From the NCBI GenBank assembly GCA_030248225.1, contig JASANE010027972.1, positions 1 through 64,000 of the forward strand: a stretch of DNA of 64,000 nt, given 5' to 3'. This DNA is from Trileptium ribeirensis. Taxonomy: Eukaryota; Nematoda; Enoplea; Enoplida; Thoracostomopsidae. The position numbers were made by a program, and so were the translations under genes. The notes under the pieces are model-generated. The model did no database searches. It was given only the letters and a program-made list of their open reading frames with translations, and was not told where the DNA came from. Shown here piece by piece: positions 1 to 13,125 of this stretch; the first letter of the stretch is position 1; every line of letters starts with the position of its first letter.

Positions 1-2897
1 TTTGCTTTCAGATACAATGGTAGTAGATTTTATGGGAGTTTTTATTGATTCTTTACATTATAATGAACAAAATATTACTGAGAAGTGGGACATTTTCAAG
101 TACGAGGACGGCCTGTATTTCCAACAAATTGGGAAAATAAAGGCCAAGGAGAGAAATTTAAACAGAAAACAATTGGAATCAAATATCAGAATAACACAAG
201 CCCTAGTGTGTCGCTACCCCCAAGATCCAATATTTAAAGCACAATTAAAAAAATTAAATGTGAAACAGAATTTATAAATGCTTTCTACATAGCAAGTTGT
301 AAACATAATACATACTACAGTGATTTTGTGGACGACAAATTATCATTGTCGACCACCAAATCGCTACAACGCAAGGATTGGGAGCAGCGACATCTTTTTT
401 CACTTATGTCTTCGAGCGGTGCATTGTTGTATGGTAGTGCAAGTATTCTCCGTGAAGTACGTCATCAGTACTCAGTGCTATTCACATGATAACCAGTTAA
501 TGAGGATATGCTAAGCTTATTTTTGGATCAACCAAATTTTCCTTGTTTGAACAACGAGGACAAAATGATATTAGATAAGGAAATTACAGTAGATGAAGTT
601 TTATCTGCAATACGCTCATGCCTAGGTAAAAAGACGCCGGGATTAGACGGGATTCCAATTGAGTTTTACGTACTTTTCGCGGAGAAATTTTCGCCAATTT
701 TATGTGCATTATACAACTCTTTTTTGCAATTGGATATGATGAATTTGTCGGCATATGATGGAGTTATAACTTTGTTATATAAGGGTAACGGTGAAAGGTG
801 TAAAAGGGAAAATTGGCGACCAATAACACTTCTTAACACAGACTATAAAATCTTCTCAAAACTGTTGCCAAAAAGGTTGGAAAAAGTGATGCAAAAATTG
901 GTCCACACCGACCAAACAAGCTCCGTTCCTACTCATACCATACAAGACAGTCTCAATCATGTGAGGTGCGTAATTGATTACGTAAACGAATCAAACGCTG
1001 ACGCTTGTATTCTGTCTCTTGATCATCAAGCTGCTTTCGATATGGTTGAGTGGAATTTTGTTATAAAAACGTTGGCGAAGATAAATTTTGGTTCAAATTT
1101 CATTCAATTTATAAAAACGATCTATAAAAAGGATTTTACAAGGTCAGCGGTAATAGTAAACAGCTTTGTATCGCGACCTTTCTATGTAGGTAGAGGGTTT
1201 CGTCAGGGTTGTCCGTTATCACCGTTATATGTGGTGACTTCTGAAGTGGTCGCACATTATATTCGGATCAATACCATGTTAACGGGAATACCGTTATGTG
1301 GAACAAATACTAGAATAACAAAGTTTGCAGACGATACTAGTATTTTTATTACAAACTGGAACGAGGTCCAAAAAGTTTTTGATACTTTCAATTGGTATAG
1401 AATGGAATCAGGTAGCCGTCTAAAACTCCCAAAAACTCAATTATTACGATTAGGTTCCTTCAGGCAGTATCAAGTGCCTAACATCTGGCGCCATTTAGTC
1501 GTAGAAAAATTAAAACTTTATGATGTTTGCGTGACTTCTGGGGACTTCGATACAGAAGAAAATTGGAGCAAAAGTATTGACTCAATAGAAAGATTAGAAA
1601 ATAAAATTCCACCGCATGGTATTTCTATTTTTGGGAAGAATCATTTTGCTATGATCTATTATTTGTGTATGTTTAACTATATTTGTAATGTTGCAACGCC
1701 AACGTTGAGAACGACAAAAAGGGCCTATAAAATGTTACGGCAGTTTCTATGGTACCCATCTAGAACAAATGTCGTAAAACAACAAATTTTGATGTTGCCT
1801 CCAGATAAGGGAGGAATCGGCTTTCCAGATTTAGAAATTCGCGTTAAAGTTAACCGACTGAGCTTTTACATACACATCCTAACTTTTAAGGAAATTCTGA
1901 GTTGGAAAAGAGGCTTTTACCATTTTTATAGCAAAATAGAGGGACTAACCAAACAACAAACAAATGCTGCGGCTGTGCCTAAGTTCTATAAAGAAATTAG
2001 TCTTGCTGTTATAGAATCAGGGTTCAGCAAAACAGGGGAATTTTGTTGGATTTTCGGTAAACGATTCTCCATCATGAAAATAAGACCGAAACTAATTTAT
2101 GGGTTGTGGATAAATAATAAATACATTTCAAACATGATAACCCCAAATTTACGCTGGACAGAAACCTTGGGTTCAACTCAACAGTATGTTCAAAAATCGT
2201 GGGAATGGGCAAAATCAAAATTTACTGATGGTAAGGTGAGGAACTTACATTACAAACTTAGGCACCAGCGGTTTTTTACGAATGATAGAGTATCGAACTT
2301 TACTGTGACGCAGAGTACGTGTCCTTTTTGTTTATTACAAGGGTTTGAGGTAGACGAAACAAATGAACACGTTTTTATATACTGTAGTAGAGCATACGAT
2401 TTCTACACAGTTTGGACCCCAATGCTGAAACGTATAGCCGATGTTAACACAATTGAATTATCGGATTTAATCTTAGGAAGAAGACTAATGTCTAAAAGCA
2501 AACAAATATGCTTTAATTTTGTTATACAGCATTGTCAGTTTGCTTTGCGAAAAGCACGTTACATGTTTAATTTTGATGGAAAATTGGAATCCCCGGAAAA
2601 AATTTTCGAAAAAAATGTTTTTAAATCGCTTTGTAGGATTAGAACCCGTACAAAGCGTCAACTTTCCTTCACAATGTTTAGTGATATAATTTCACCAATA
2701 GACACTATATTAGGTTTTCGGCTGTCACTATAATAGCGTGTTTTTGTCTTAAAGCTGTGTTTCTTGGAAGTATTTTGAAAAATAGATACAATGGTTGTTG
2801 TGTGGATTTATATGACATAATTATGTTCACATGCGTAACTATAACTGTATATCTCTATAAAAATGTTATAATGTTATTTGAATAAAATATCATACCC
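1..2897 (+). mobile_element. LINE, 3' two-thirds of ORF2 plus 3' UTR (arm 1 copy)
   Basis: This is the arm 1 counterpart of the LINE at 12960-17451. The window starts inside ORF2, between the endonuclease and reverse transcriptase domains. After the ORF2 stop (2733) comes an AT-rich 3' UTR with an AATAAA at 2881-2886. The element ends at about 2897, directly against the LDH exon 3 donor; positions 2898-2923 are the 3' target-duplication copy. There is no long poly(A) tail. The reverse transcriptase layout (QGCPLSP, FADD, C-terminal CCHC) fits the L1/Tx1 side of the non-LTR elements. Confidence 0.9.
2..2733 (+). pseudogene. LINE ORF2 reverse transcriptase, frameshifted (arm 1)
   Basis: Non-LTR reverse transcriptase that in life would copy LINE RNA into DNA at a nicked target. 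Frame 2-277 runs into a frameshift at about 258 (one T lost against arm 2). An in-frame stop near 488 follows, and 508-2733 is then open for 741 codons. Seen in the long part: LDGIPIEFY, WRPITLLN, motif A LSLDHQAAFD, GFRQGCPLSP, catalytic FADD (about 1327), and a C-terminal Cys-x2-Cys-x12-His-x4-Cys (CPFC...HVFIYC, about 2322-2387). One Leu codon in the SPLLY motif is missing against arm 2. It is better preserved than arm 2 after the fingers region, but the frameshift and stop make it inactive as it stands. Confidence 0.9.
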
Positions 2898-2899
2898 AC

Positions 2900-3010
2900 C
2901 TTTGAATATTTCAACGTTCTTTTGTACCAAATCGAGTCGACTTTCGCCTTCACGTTGTCGGGCACCAGCGGTTATTATACAAGCAGTACTGCCGGCCGAC
3001 ACAGCATAGT
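2900..3010 (-). CDS. LDH: L-lactate dehydrogenase exon 3, left copy (intact)
   Basis: The 111-base exon follows acceptor CTGCAG and ends AAAG before GTGGGT. With the last base of exon 2 it reads [19 protein letters not shown] then [18 protein letters not shown]. It supplies the mobile substrate loop: Arg101, Gln102 (the residue that selects pyruvate over oxaloacetate) and Arg109 in family numbering. Phase matches exon 2 (ends after base 1 of a codon). The LINE lies immediately downstream, so the splice donor beyond the GT is made of LINE 3' sequence. Any further exons of this copy lie left of the window. Confidence 0.93.
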
Positions 3011-3757
3011 CTGCAGGATAGAAATATACCCATTAGCGTAACTCACTAACATAACCATGTAATACGTAGAAATTATAATTGACGGCTATAAAGTAGTCTT
3101 CATGTGTTTTACTTGGTGAACCTTCTGCTCTGAGATCTACAAAAAGATCCGTCAGATATGGGACAGCGGAGTGTTTCTAATTTTTAGGTTCTTTTTTAAT
3201 TATGAGATCTTTCTTGTGTGTCTTATGGGAAATAGGTGACTTAATTTTTTAGAAAAATTATGAATCATCTTAAAACATTTAAAATCATCCAATACAATGA
3301 TTTACGATTCTCCAATGTTCGTAAGATCTCAATCATAGTCCAAAATTCTCATAATATACCATTAATTTGCATATATGCCGTCTAATGCCGGAAATAGCTT
3401 CTTTAAATGAGAACCAAGACGTGACCCAACTAATTGGGTTCTAATCAAAAGGAAAACAAAAATCGATTGCTGTATCATCAAGCGTGCATTTCGGTACGCA
3501 AGATAAACTGAGTGATCTCAATCCGTGGGCTGCCAGATCAAAGAATTGCTGCGTGCAGGTATTATTTTACTGTAATGGAGCCTTCAAGTTAAGTTGTGTG
3601 CAAAATGACTCTAAGTTGTCCAAGAGTCTATCGAAGCGCACACCGTTTCCGCACATAGCTTTACTAGACACTCCAGACAACTAGAAGAGTCTTACATGAC
3701 TGCAAGGTTTTGGATAGACAGTCTGCGCTGACTTAATTAATTAATTTTAATTTTGAT

Positions 3758-3786
3758 TCTATCGGACGTTAATTTTGTCCGATAGA
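3758..3786. other. Short hairpin in LDH intron 2 (left copy)
   Basis: TCTATCGGAC and GTCCGATAGA form a perfect 10-base stem around a 9-base AT-rich loop. The same structure is conserved in arm 2 near 12070-12098. Its role is unknown. The rest of 3011-4282 is AT-rich intron in which I see no gene. Confidence 0.6.
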
Positions 3787-4282
3787 GTCTCCCGCGACTA
3801 TAGCTAACACGCGCATCAAAATTTCAATTTCATACCTTGGAGTCAGTCAAAAAATGTAATTGTTAACAATTTGAAATTTTCCACGATGTAGCACTGCCAA
3901 AATTTGAATTTCTCGCCTCGCCAACTGTTAAAATTTGAATTTCTACTGTCATGGAATAAATCAAAACATTTATCGCATAAATCAGTCCGACAGGACACTA
4001 TAGTCTGTCCTATATAGTCAGCCTAAACTAGACAGATTATCGAGAGAGATACATACGGCTGCAAGGAAAACACGTATAGCTAGCTCGTGCTATAGCAATG
4101 TCCACTGAATCTACTTTGATAGCCGGACACGACTAAGCCAGGCTGCACTCAACTTATCGTAAACGAGTCATAAGTCTGTATTAAATAATACCCAAGATTA
4201 CTAATTGATATCTAAGTCAACTACTAAATTTCACTTTTATATCAATAATCAAACAACAAACAACTGCCCCATAGTAAAGCAA

Positions 4283-4540
4283 GGTGGCCGCGTGGCCCAG
4301 TGGTTAGAGCGCCTGCTTCATAATCGTGAAGTTAGGAGTTCGAATCCAGTGGTCGCGTTAATCTCATTGGGCAAGGGACTCAGCCACAATTGCTTCGCAG
4401 TACCTATGCGTTAAACAGGTACCAGACTTTGGTCTAGGCGGATAAGATGATGGGTGGTGTGAAGGGCACTCATCATGGCCAGCTTCACACAATGCTTCGG
4501 CATAATATCCCGGATTCGAGTGCCAATTGCATGTTTATCC
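4283..4540 (+). mobile_element. tRNA-derived SINE (copy 1)
   Basis: The head looks like a tRNA gene with RNA polymerase III boxes: A box TGGCCCAGTGG at 4293-4303 and B box GTTCGAATCC at 4338-4347. A shared non-tRNA body of about 185 bases follows. The same unit occurs in arm 2 (11316-11573, minus) and at 45438-45703. It is a short retroposon that depends on a LINE for copying. The acceptor stem does not close, so it is not a working tRNA gene. Confidence 0.88.
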
Positions 4541-4587
4541 TACTAGAGCAAGACTAAGCAGAGAAGACAACCCAATTGGCAATGTAA

Positions 4588-4746
4588 CATCTTTAGAGAT
4601 ATCAGTAAGTATCTAAATTCATATTTTTCATCGTCATATCCATCTTTAGAGATATCAGTAAGTATCTAAATACATATTTTTCATCGTCATATCCATCTTT
4701 AGAGATATCAGTAAGTATCTAAATACATATTTTTCATCGTCATATT
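4588..4746 (+). repeat. 53-base minisatellite, three units, at the SINE tail
   Basis: Units start at 4588, 4641 and 4694 with CATCTTTAGAGATATCAG and differ at a single position or so. They directly follow the SINE and look like tandem duplication of SINE 3' flank. The mirror copy is at 11111-11266. Confidence 0.9.
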
Positions 4747-5239
4747 ACAGAAAACAGTAAAAATATTGCACTGAAATTTTAGTAAGTGTGCTAAGACAAC
4801 CACAAAGACTGTCGCAAATATAGTAAGGGAAGCGATAAAATATAAAAATGTCCAATTTTCCACATTCAGAGCTCCAAACCTAAAATAATCTAAATGAACA
4901 TTCTCGGTTAGGCTGAAGTAGAACCATGTTTCACTAAGTTTCAGAAAAAACTGATAACAATCTTACATTATATTCAACTATTTAAAAGCCGATTAAAATT
5001 ATACACTTTTGTTCATTTGTTATATATTACAGCTTTAGTGGTTTACTCTAAAGATGCTTTTTCCTTGCACATATAGCAAGTATTAAAATCTTAGATGCTT
5101 TTTGAAAAATTGGAATTCCTCACAAACCAAAATTGTGAAGATTCAAAGATATAAATAGCAACATGGAATTACTTAAATATTCAATTCAAATTACTTCATT
5201 AATTATTTCCAAAACTGTAACAGCGCACGAATTCTTGGC

Positions 5240-6120
5240 GTTCTAGATATATATTTGAAAACTGTACTATTAAGTGGAGCTTGTGTGTTGCAGGCGTGAA
5301 AGCTTGTAAATTCCGTCTGGGTGTGTGTGATCGACTATAACTCGGGAACGACTTAACTGATATCCATGATCTTGGGCTCATTCGAACCGCACGATGTACA
5401 CTACCGAGCATTTTTTGATTTGGAGTCTGGTTCAGGGATCAGGATTTTTGCGCCATTTTAGTCCATTTTAGTACCCTTCCCGAAAGCAAGGTTATTTTTA
5501 TTCTAACTTTCGAATTTTTTTCTCTCGTTGGTTTTATTTTATAGTTAAATGATAAATGCCGATGCGACTTTTTTGTTTTATGGTTAAGGCTCCGGTTCTA
5601 AGTTATGGGATTTGAGATATGACACGCTCGTCGCTCCTCGACCCAAAATTATAAAATTTGTTTTGACGTCTTGGGCGGCTGACAAAATTCACTTGGGGGT
5701 TCTCGGGCATGGTAAACTCATTTCCAGTGTTGGTTTAGCTGTACAACCAGTGGTTTAATGGGTACGGGGATATGGCACCCCATGGTTAGGTGTCAGAGGT
5801 CAAAATTATGGTTTTAACCCTATTTTAGTATATCCCCGTATTTTAGCAAGATTATTTTTATCTTAACTTGCGATATTTTTCTCTGGTTGCTTTATTTCAT
5901 AGTAAAAGGGAAATACCAATGCATTTTTTGATTTTTCGATTAGAGCTCCGGTTCTGGAGTTACGGGGTTTGAAGTATCGCGCCCTCGTACATCATCGAAC
6001 CAAAATTCGAAAATTTGCTCTGACGTCCTTGGCGAATGAAAAGTTTCGCTAGACGGTTTTTGGGCATCGGAAGCTCACGGATAGGTATATATAGCGAGAT
6101 TGGCAGTTCCGCCAGGTAAA
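5240..6120 (-). repeat. Dispersed repeat family, copy in arm 1
   Basis: Reverse-strand copy of a repeat also present at 9735-10615 and, more diverged, at 42340-42890. Hallmarks are GTCGTTCCCGAG followed by a GATCACA(C)ACAC stretch, and CCAGAGAAAAATA next to AAAATAA(C/T)CTTGCT. The first half is itself doubled (two related blocks of about 180 bases). No coding sequence is evident and the family is not recognised. Confidence 0.7.
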
Positions 6121-6206
6121 GCAGTATTTGTATTGGGCAAATGCTTCGGTTTTGAAACACGCATGGAAAGATTGGAAAACGCTAATCTTATTAGTGTACA
6201 TAGTAC

Positions 6207-6324
6207 CTTTAGAAGCTTTGATAGTGCAATGTTTCATAAATGGCAGTCCATGTTGAAGATCCATTAATTCTCCTTTCAGTTTATTTTCCATAACGTCAAC
6301 GAGAGCAATTTCACTGGCAATATT
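6207..6324 (-). CDS. LDH: L-lactate dehydrogenase exon 2, left copy (intact)
   Basis: The 118-base exon runs from acceptor TTTTAG to AAAG|GTACTA. It reads [20 protein letters not shown] then [19 protein letters not shown]. This is the second half of the NAD-binding Rossmann fold, with the acidic residue (LVD) that contacts the adenosine ribose. The length equals the conserved vertebrate exon as I recall it. It is identical in coding sense to exon 2 of the right copy. Confidence 0.95.
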
Positions 6325-6782
6325 CTAAAATGTACAATTGTTATATATATCTGTATTAAGTTGATATTTGGCGCATCCTGGAAGACAGTTATATTTTATC
6401 GCAGAAGGTTCGGTACGTTAAAAAGCGACACCTATTTCATCCAAATCGTAAAAACTAAAAAATAAGGGCATCGCCAAGAATGAGTTGCGAACACTTGTCG
6501 AGGAATAGTATTATCAAGAGTTCATTACACAAAATTCGTAGAAGACTATGATACTTGGTTATACTCACGTACTTTCCTTATCAGATAAGCATAAAACAAT
6601 ATTAAAAACTAAGATGTAATAAAGGTGTGACCAAGAATTAGTTGCGAACACGCGATAAAGAATCGAATAACCAAGACTTCATTAAACAAAATTCGTAGAA
6701 GAGTATGACATTCATTCATACCCATGTACTTAACTGTATTCGATAATGTCCATACAAGCAGATAGTTGAGGGAAAAGAAGTA

Positions 6783-6910
6783 TTATCGTCCGCTGAGGCG
6801 TCGCAATCCACTATAAGCGCCTCAAGCGCCAGCAGCCGCCCCTCCTTCCCCGAGGATCCGGTTACCACCCTATGCAACCTCGGTATTCGCTTTAGGCTCA
6901 GTGGCCAGAA
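6783..6910 (-). repeat. GC-rich block in LDH intron 1
   Basis: A stretch of about 130 bases that is clearly GC-richer than its surroundings and is conserved at about 8935-9070 in arm 2. It looks like a fragment of an unrecognised element. The rest of intron 1 holds nothing I can name. Confidence 0.4.
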
Positions 6911-7330
6911 CGTTTTCAGCCCTAAGGTTGAGTTAAACATTGATTCAAATGTAAAGTTTTAACTTAAATTAAGCCAAGTTTGACTCGTATTGAGTAGATA
7001 CGTAACCCAAATTGAATCTGTTTGATACAAGGTTTATTATTAAAATCCACTGACTCGACATTCAAAATTTTATTCAACGGTTTTACAGTGGTGTTTAATT
7101 TCAGATATTTGACCACAGAGTAGGGCGGCCAATAACCCGCGGTTCTGACAGTGTAAACATGCCGATGATTGCCTAGATTTCCTGGTTTTTGCAAATGGAG
7201 TTTTCTCAACTCGCAACCGTAAGACCGATCTGTTGAGTCGACCCCCACAGTGCTTTGGTAGCAGTTTCTTCCCTCATTTTCCTCCTTGTTGCAGGAGGAT
7301 AGAAACACTTTCAATAATTCGAAAACATAC

Positions 7331-7465
7331 TTGTACTAAAATACTAAACGCACACGCCATTCCCACTTGACCAACGCCAACAATGGTAACTTTGCCGTGA
7401 ATTGTTTCATGTAACGGTGCAATTTCTTTGAATAAGCCTTCCATCTCATGAACTACCGTAGACAT
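7331..7465 (-). CDS. LDH: L-lactate dehydrogenase exon 1, left copy (intact, start codon)
   Basis: Forty-five codons from ATG at 7465 to CAA before GTATGT. N-terminal arm MSTVVHEMEGLFKEIAPLHE, then beta-1 and the dinucleotide-binding loop GVGQVGMACAFSIL (GxGxxG). Phase 0 junction to exon 2. LDH interconverts pyruvate and lactate with NADH in the cytosol. The start is chosen because it is the first in-frame ATG and gives the usual LDH N-terminal arm. The partner ATG of the right copy is 910 bases away on the other strand, so the two genes would share one divergent upstream region. Confidence 0.94.
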
Positions 7466-8374
<909 letters not shown>

Positions 8375-8519
8375 ATGTCTATTTCGGTAGTTTGCATCAA
8401 GAGATAGAAGGCTTATTCAAAGAAATTGCACCGTTACATGAAACAATTCACCGCCAAAAGTTTCCATTGTTGGCGTTGGTCAAGTGAGCATGGCATGTGC
8501 TTTTAGTATTTTAGTACAA
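8375..8519 (+). pseudogene. LDH: L-lactate dehydrogenase exon 1, right copy (broken)
   Basis: 145 bases against 135 in the left copy. Small insertions after codon 2 and around the HETIH segment shift the frame; a TAG follows within 11 codons. The last glycine of the GxGxxG loop is changed to Ser (GVGQVSMACAF). Donor GTATG is kept. Because the damage is a cluster of 1-5 base insertions close to the palindrome fold, it may be consensus error and not a biological mutation. Confidence 0.88.
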
Positions 8520-9531
8520 GTATGATTTTCGAATTATTGAAAGTGTTTCTATCCTCCTCAACAAGGAGGAAAATGAGGGAAGAAACTGCTACCAAAGCAC
8601 TGTGGGGGTCGACTCAACAGATCGGTCTTACGGTTGCGAGTTGAGAAAACTCCATTTGCAAAAACCAGGAAATCTAGGCAATCATCAGGCATGTTTACAC
8701 TGTCAGAACCGCGGGCCTATTGGCCGCCCATACTATATAGTCAAATATCTGAAATTAAACACCACTGTAAAACCGTTGAACTAAAGATTTTGAACCGTCG
8801 AGTCAGTGGATTTTAATAATAGACCTTGTATCAAACAGATTCAATTTGGGTTACGTATCTACTCAATACGGAGTCAAACTTGGCTTAATTTAAGTTAAAT
8901 CTTTACATTTGAATCAATGTTTAACTCAACCTTAGGGCTGAAAACGTTCTGGCCATTGAGCCTAAAGCGAATACCGAGGTTGCATAGGGTGGTAACCGGA
9001 TCCTCGGGGAAGGAGGGGCGGCTGCTGGCCCTTGAGGCGCTTATAGTGGATTGCGACGCCTCAGCGGACGATAATACTTCTTTTCCCTCAACTATCTGCT
9101 TGTATGGACATTATCGAATACAGTTAAGTACATGGGTATGAATGAATGTCATACTCTTCTACGAATTTTGTTTAATGAAGTCTTGGTTATTCGATTCTTT
9201 ATCGCGTGTTCGCAACTAATTCTTGGTCACACCTTTATTACATCTTAGTTTTTAATATTGTTTTATGCTTATCTGATAAGGAAAGTACGTGAGTATAACC
9301 AAGTATCATAGTCTTCTACGAATTTTGTGTAATGAACTCTTGATAATACTATTCCTCGACAAGTGTTCGCAACTCATTCTTGGCGATGCCCTTATTTTTT
9401 AGTTTTTACGATTTGGATGAATAGGTGTCGCTTTTTAACGTACCGAACCTTCTGCGATAAAATATAACTGTCTTCCAGGATGCGCCAAATATCAACTTAA
9501 TACAGATATATATAACAATTGTACATTTTAG

Positions 9532-9649
9532 AATATTGCCAGTGAAATTGCTCTCGTTGACGTTATGGAAAATAAACTGAAAGGAGAATTAATGGATCTT
9601 CAACATGGACTGCCATTTATGAAACATTGCACTATCAAAGCTTCTAAAG
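9532..9649 (+). CDS. LDH: L-lactate dehydrogenase exon 2, right copy
   Basis: Intact 118-base exon after TTTTAG, ending AAAG|GTACTA. It encodes the same residues as the left copy ([15 protein letters not shown] then [17 protein letters not shown]). Its intact state between the broken exons 1 and 3 speaks against long-term pseudogene decay. Confidence 0.93.
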
Positions 9650-9734
9650 GTACTATGTACACTAAATAAGATTAGCGTTTTCCAATCTTTCCATGCGTGT
9701 TTCAAAACCGAAGCATTTGCCCAATACAAATACT

Positions 9735-10615
9735 GCTTTACCTGGCGGAACTGCCAATCTCGCTATATATACCTATCCGTGAGCTTCCGATGCCCAAAAA
9801 CCGTCTAGCGAAACTTTTCATTCGCCAAGGACGTCAGAGCAAATTTTCGAATTTTGGTTCGATGATGTACGAGGGCGCGATACTTCAAACCCCGTAACTC
9901 CAGAACCGGAGCTCTAATCGAAAAATCAAAAAATGCATTGGTATTTCCCTTTTACTATGAAATAAAGCAACCAGAGAAAAATATCGCAAGTTAAGATAAA
10001 AATAATCTTGCTAAAATACGGGGATATACTAAAATAGGGTTAAAACCATAATTTTGACCTCTGACACCTAACCAGGGGGTGCCATATCCCCGTACCCATT
10101 AAACCACTGGTTGTACAGCTAAACCAACACTGGAAATGAATTTACCATGCCCGAGAACCCCCAAGTGAATTTTGTCAGCCGCCCAAGACGTCAAAACAAA
10201 TTTTATAATTTTGGGTCGAGGAGCGACGAGCGTGTCATATCTCAAATCCCATAACTTAGAACCGGAGCCTTAACCATAAAACAAAAAAGTCGCATCGGCA
10301 TTTATCATTTAACTATAAAATAAAACCAACCAGAGAAAAAATTCGAAAGTTAGAATAAAAATAACCTTGCTTTCGGGAAGGGTACTAAAATGGACTAAAA
10401 TGGCGCAAAAATCCTGATCCCTGAACCAGACTCCAAATCAAAAAATGCTCGGTAGTGTACATCGTGCGGTTCGATGAGCCCAAGATCATGGATATCAGTT
10501 AAGTCGTTCCCGAGTTATAGTCGATCACACACACCCAGACGGAATTTACAAGCTTTCACGCCTGCAACACACAACCTCCACTTAATAGTACAGTTTTCAA
10601 ATATATATCTAGAAC
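9735..10615 (+). repeat. Dispersed repeat family, copy in arm 2
   Basis: Mirror of 5240-6120. Two related blocks (about 9810-9990 and 10160-10330) share GGACGTCAGA or GACGTCAAAA, an AATTTTGG block, an ACCGGAGC block and a CCAGAGAAAAA block. The end carries GTCGTTCCCGAG and CACACACAC. The third genomic instance in this window is 42340-42890. Confidence 0.7.
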
Positions 10616-11110
10616 GCCAAGAATTCGTGCGCTGTTACAGTTTTGGAAATAATTAATGAAGTAATTTGAATTGAATATTTAAGTAATTCCATGTTGCTAT
10701 TTATATCTTTGAATCTTCACAATTTTGGTTTGTGAGGAATTCCAATTTTTCAAAAAGCATCTAAGATTTTAATACTTGCTATATGTGCAAGGAAAAAGCA
10801 TCTTTAGAGTAAACCACTAAAGCTGTAATATATAACAAATGAACAAAAGTGTATAATTTTAATCGGCTTTTAAATAGTTGAATATAATGTAAGATTGTTA
10901 TCAGTGTTTTCTGAAAATTAGTGAAACATGGTTCTACTTCAGCCTAACCGAGAATGTTCATTTAGATTATTTTAGGTTTGGAGCTCTGAATGTGGAAAAT
11001 TGGACATTTTTATATTTTATCGCTTCCCTTACTATATTTGCGACAGTCTTTGTGGTTGTCTTAGCACACTTACTAAAATTTCAGTGCAATATTTTTACTG
11101 TTTTCTGTAA

Positions 11111-11266
11111 TATGACGATGAAAAATATGTATTTAGATACTTACTGATATCTCTAAAGATGGATATGACGATGAAAAATATGTATTTAGATACTTACTGA
11201 TATCTCTAAAGATGGATATGACGATGAAAAATATGAATTTAGATACTTACTGATATCTCTAAAGAT
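11111..11266 (-). repeat. 53-base minisatellite, arm 2 copy
   Basis: Three reverse-strand units with GATATCTCTAAAGATG, the mirror of 4588-4746. The unit number is the same as in arm 1, so the arms separated after the array formed. Confidence 0.9.
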
Positions 11267-11315
11267 GTTACATTGCCAATTGGGTTGTCTTTCTCTGCTT
11301 AGTCTTGCTCTAGTA

Positions 11316-11573
11316 GGATAAACATGCAATTGGCACTCGAATCCGGGATATTATGCCGAAGCATTGTGTGAAGCTGGCCAGGATGAATGCCCTTCACACC
11401 ACCCATCATCTTATCCGCCTAGACCAAAGTCTGGTACCTGTTTAACGCATAGGTACTGCGAAGCAATTGTGGGCGAGTCCCTTGCCCAATGAGATTAACG
11501 CGACCACTGGATTCGAACTCCTAACTTTACTATTATGAAGCAGGCGCTCTAACCACTGGGCCACGCGGCCACC
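11316..11573 (-). mobile_element. tRNA-derived SINE (arm 2 copy)
   Basis: Reverse complement of copy 1. B box on the minus strand at 11509-11518, A box near 11555-11565. Several single-base differences and a small change in the anticodon-like loop separate it from arm 1. Confidence 0.87.
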
Positions 11574-12847
11574 TTGCTTTACTATGGGGCAGTTGTTTGT
11601 TGTTTGATTATTGCCACAGAAGTGAAATTTAGTAGTTGACTTAGATATCAATTAGTAATCTTGGGGATTATTTAATACAGACTTATTACTCGTTTATGAT
11701 AAAGTTGAGTGCAGCCTGGCTTAGTCGTGTCCGGCTATCAAAGTAGAATTAGTGGACATTGCTAAGCAGCACGAGCTAGCTATACGTGTTTTCCTTGCAG
11801 CCGTATGTATCTCTCGATAATCTGTTTAGTTTAGGCTGACTATATAGGACAGATTATAGTGTCCTGTTGTACTGATTTATGCGATAAATGTTTTGATTTA
11901 TTCCATGACAGTAGAAATTTAGTTTTAAACAGTTGGCTAGCGAGAAATTCAAATTTTGGCAGTGCTACATCGTGGAAAATTTCAAATTGTTAACAATTAC
12001 ATTTTTTTACTTACTCTAAGGTACTAAATTAAAATTTTGATGCGCGTGTTAGCTATAGTCGCGGGAGACTCTATCGGACAAAATTAACGTCCGATAGAAT
12101 CAAAATTAAAATTAATTAATTAAGTCAGCGCAGACTGTCTATCCAAAACCTTGCAGTCATGTAAGACTCTTCTAGTTGTCTGGAGTGTCTAGTAAAGCTA
12201 TGTGCGGAAACGGTGTGCGCTTCGATAGACTCTTGGACAACTTAGAGTCATTTTGCACACAACTTAACTTGAAGGCTCCATTACAGTAAAATAATACCTG
12301 CACGCAGCAATTCTTTGATCTGGCAGCCCACGGAATTGAGATCACTCAGTTTACATTTTCTTACCGAAATGCACGCTTGATGATACAGCAATCGATTTTT
12401 GTTTTCCTTTTGATTAGAACCCAATTAGTTGGGTCACGTCTTGGTTCTCATTTAAAGAAGCTATTTCCGGCATTAGACGGCATATATGCACGAACTTATA
12501 TTATGAGAATTTTGGACTATGATTGAGATCTTACGAACATTGGAGAATCGTAAATCATTGTATTGGATGATTTTAAAGAAATGTTTTAAAATACGATTCA
12601 TACTTTTTTAAAAAATTAGTCACCTATTTCCCATAAGACACACAAGAAAGATCTCATAATTAAAAAAGAACCTAAAAATTAGAAACACTCCGCTGTCCCA
12701 TATCTGACGGATCTTTTTGTAGATCTCAGAATAGAAGGTTCACCAAGTAAAACACATGAAGACTACTTTATAGCCGTCAATTATAATTTTATGTATTACA
12801 TGGTTATGTTAGTGAGTTACGCTAATGGGTATATTTCTGATCTGCAG

Positions 12848-12957
12848 ACTATACTGTGTTGCTGGTAGTACTGCTTGTATAATAACCGCTGGTGCCCGAC
12901 AACGTGAAGGCGAAAGTCGACTCGATTTGGTACAAAAGAACGTTGAAATATTCAAAG
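12848..12957 (+). pseudogene. LDH: L-lactate dehydrogenase exon 3, right copy (one-base deletion)
   Basis: 110 bases against 111 in the left copy. One base is missing between 12858 and 12868, where the left copy reads VSAGS, so the frame shifts at the exon start. The rest ([23 protein letters not shown]) is unchanged. Acceptor CTGCAG and donor GT are present. It is inactive as read; the intact left version and single lost base leave room for a consensus error. Confidence 0.87.
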
Positions 12958-12959
12958 GT
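12934..12959 (+). repeat. LINE target-site duplication, left copy
   Basis: 26 bases starting AAAAGAAC and ending CAAAGGT, repeated at 17452-17477 with one mismatch. They contain the last 24 bases of LDH exon 3 plus the intron GT. This is the length expected for target-primed reverse transcription. Confidence 0.9.
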
Positions 12960-13125
12960 GGGTATGATATTTTCTTCAAATAACATTATAACATGTTTGT
13001 AGAGATATACAGTTATAGTTACGCATGTGAACATGATTATCTCGTATAAATCCACACAACAACCATTGAATCTAACATTCAAAATACTTCCAAGAAACAC
13101 AGCTTTAAGACAAAAAAACACGCTA

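Noticed and set aside
4283..4360. A true tRNA gene
   Set aside because: A and B boxes are present, but the acceptor stem does not pair and the unit recurs with a shared 3' body: it is a SINE.
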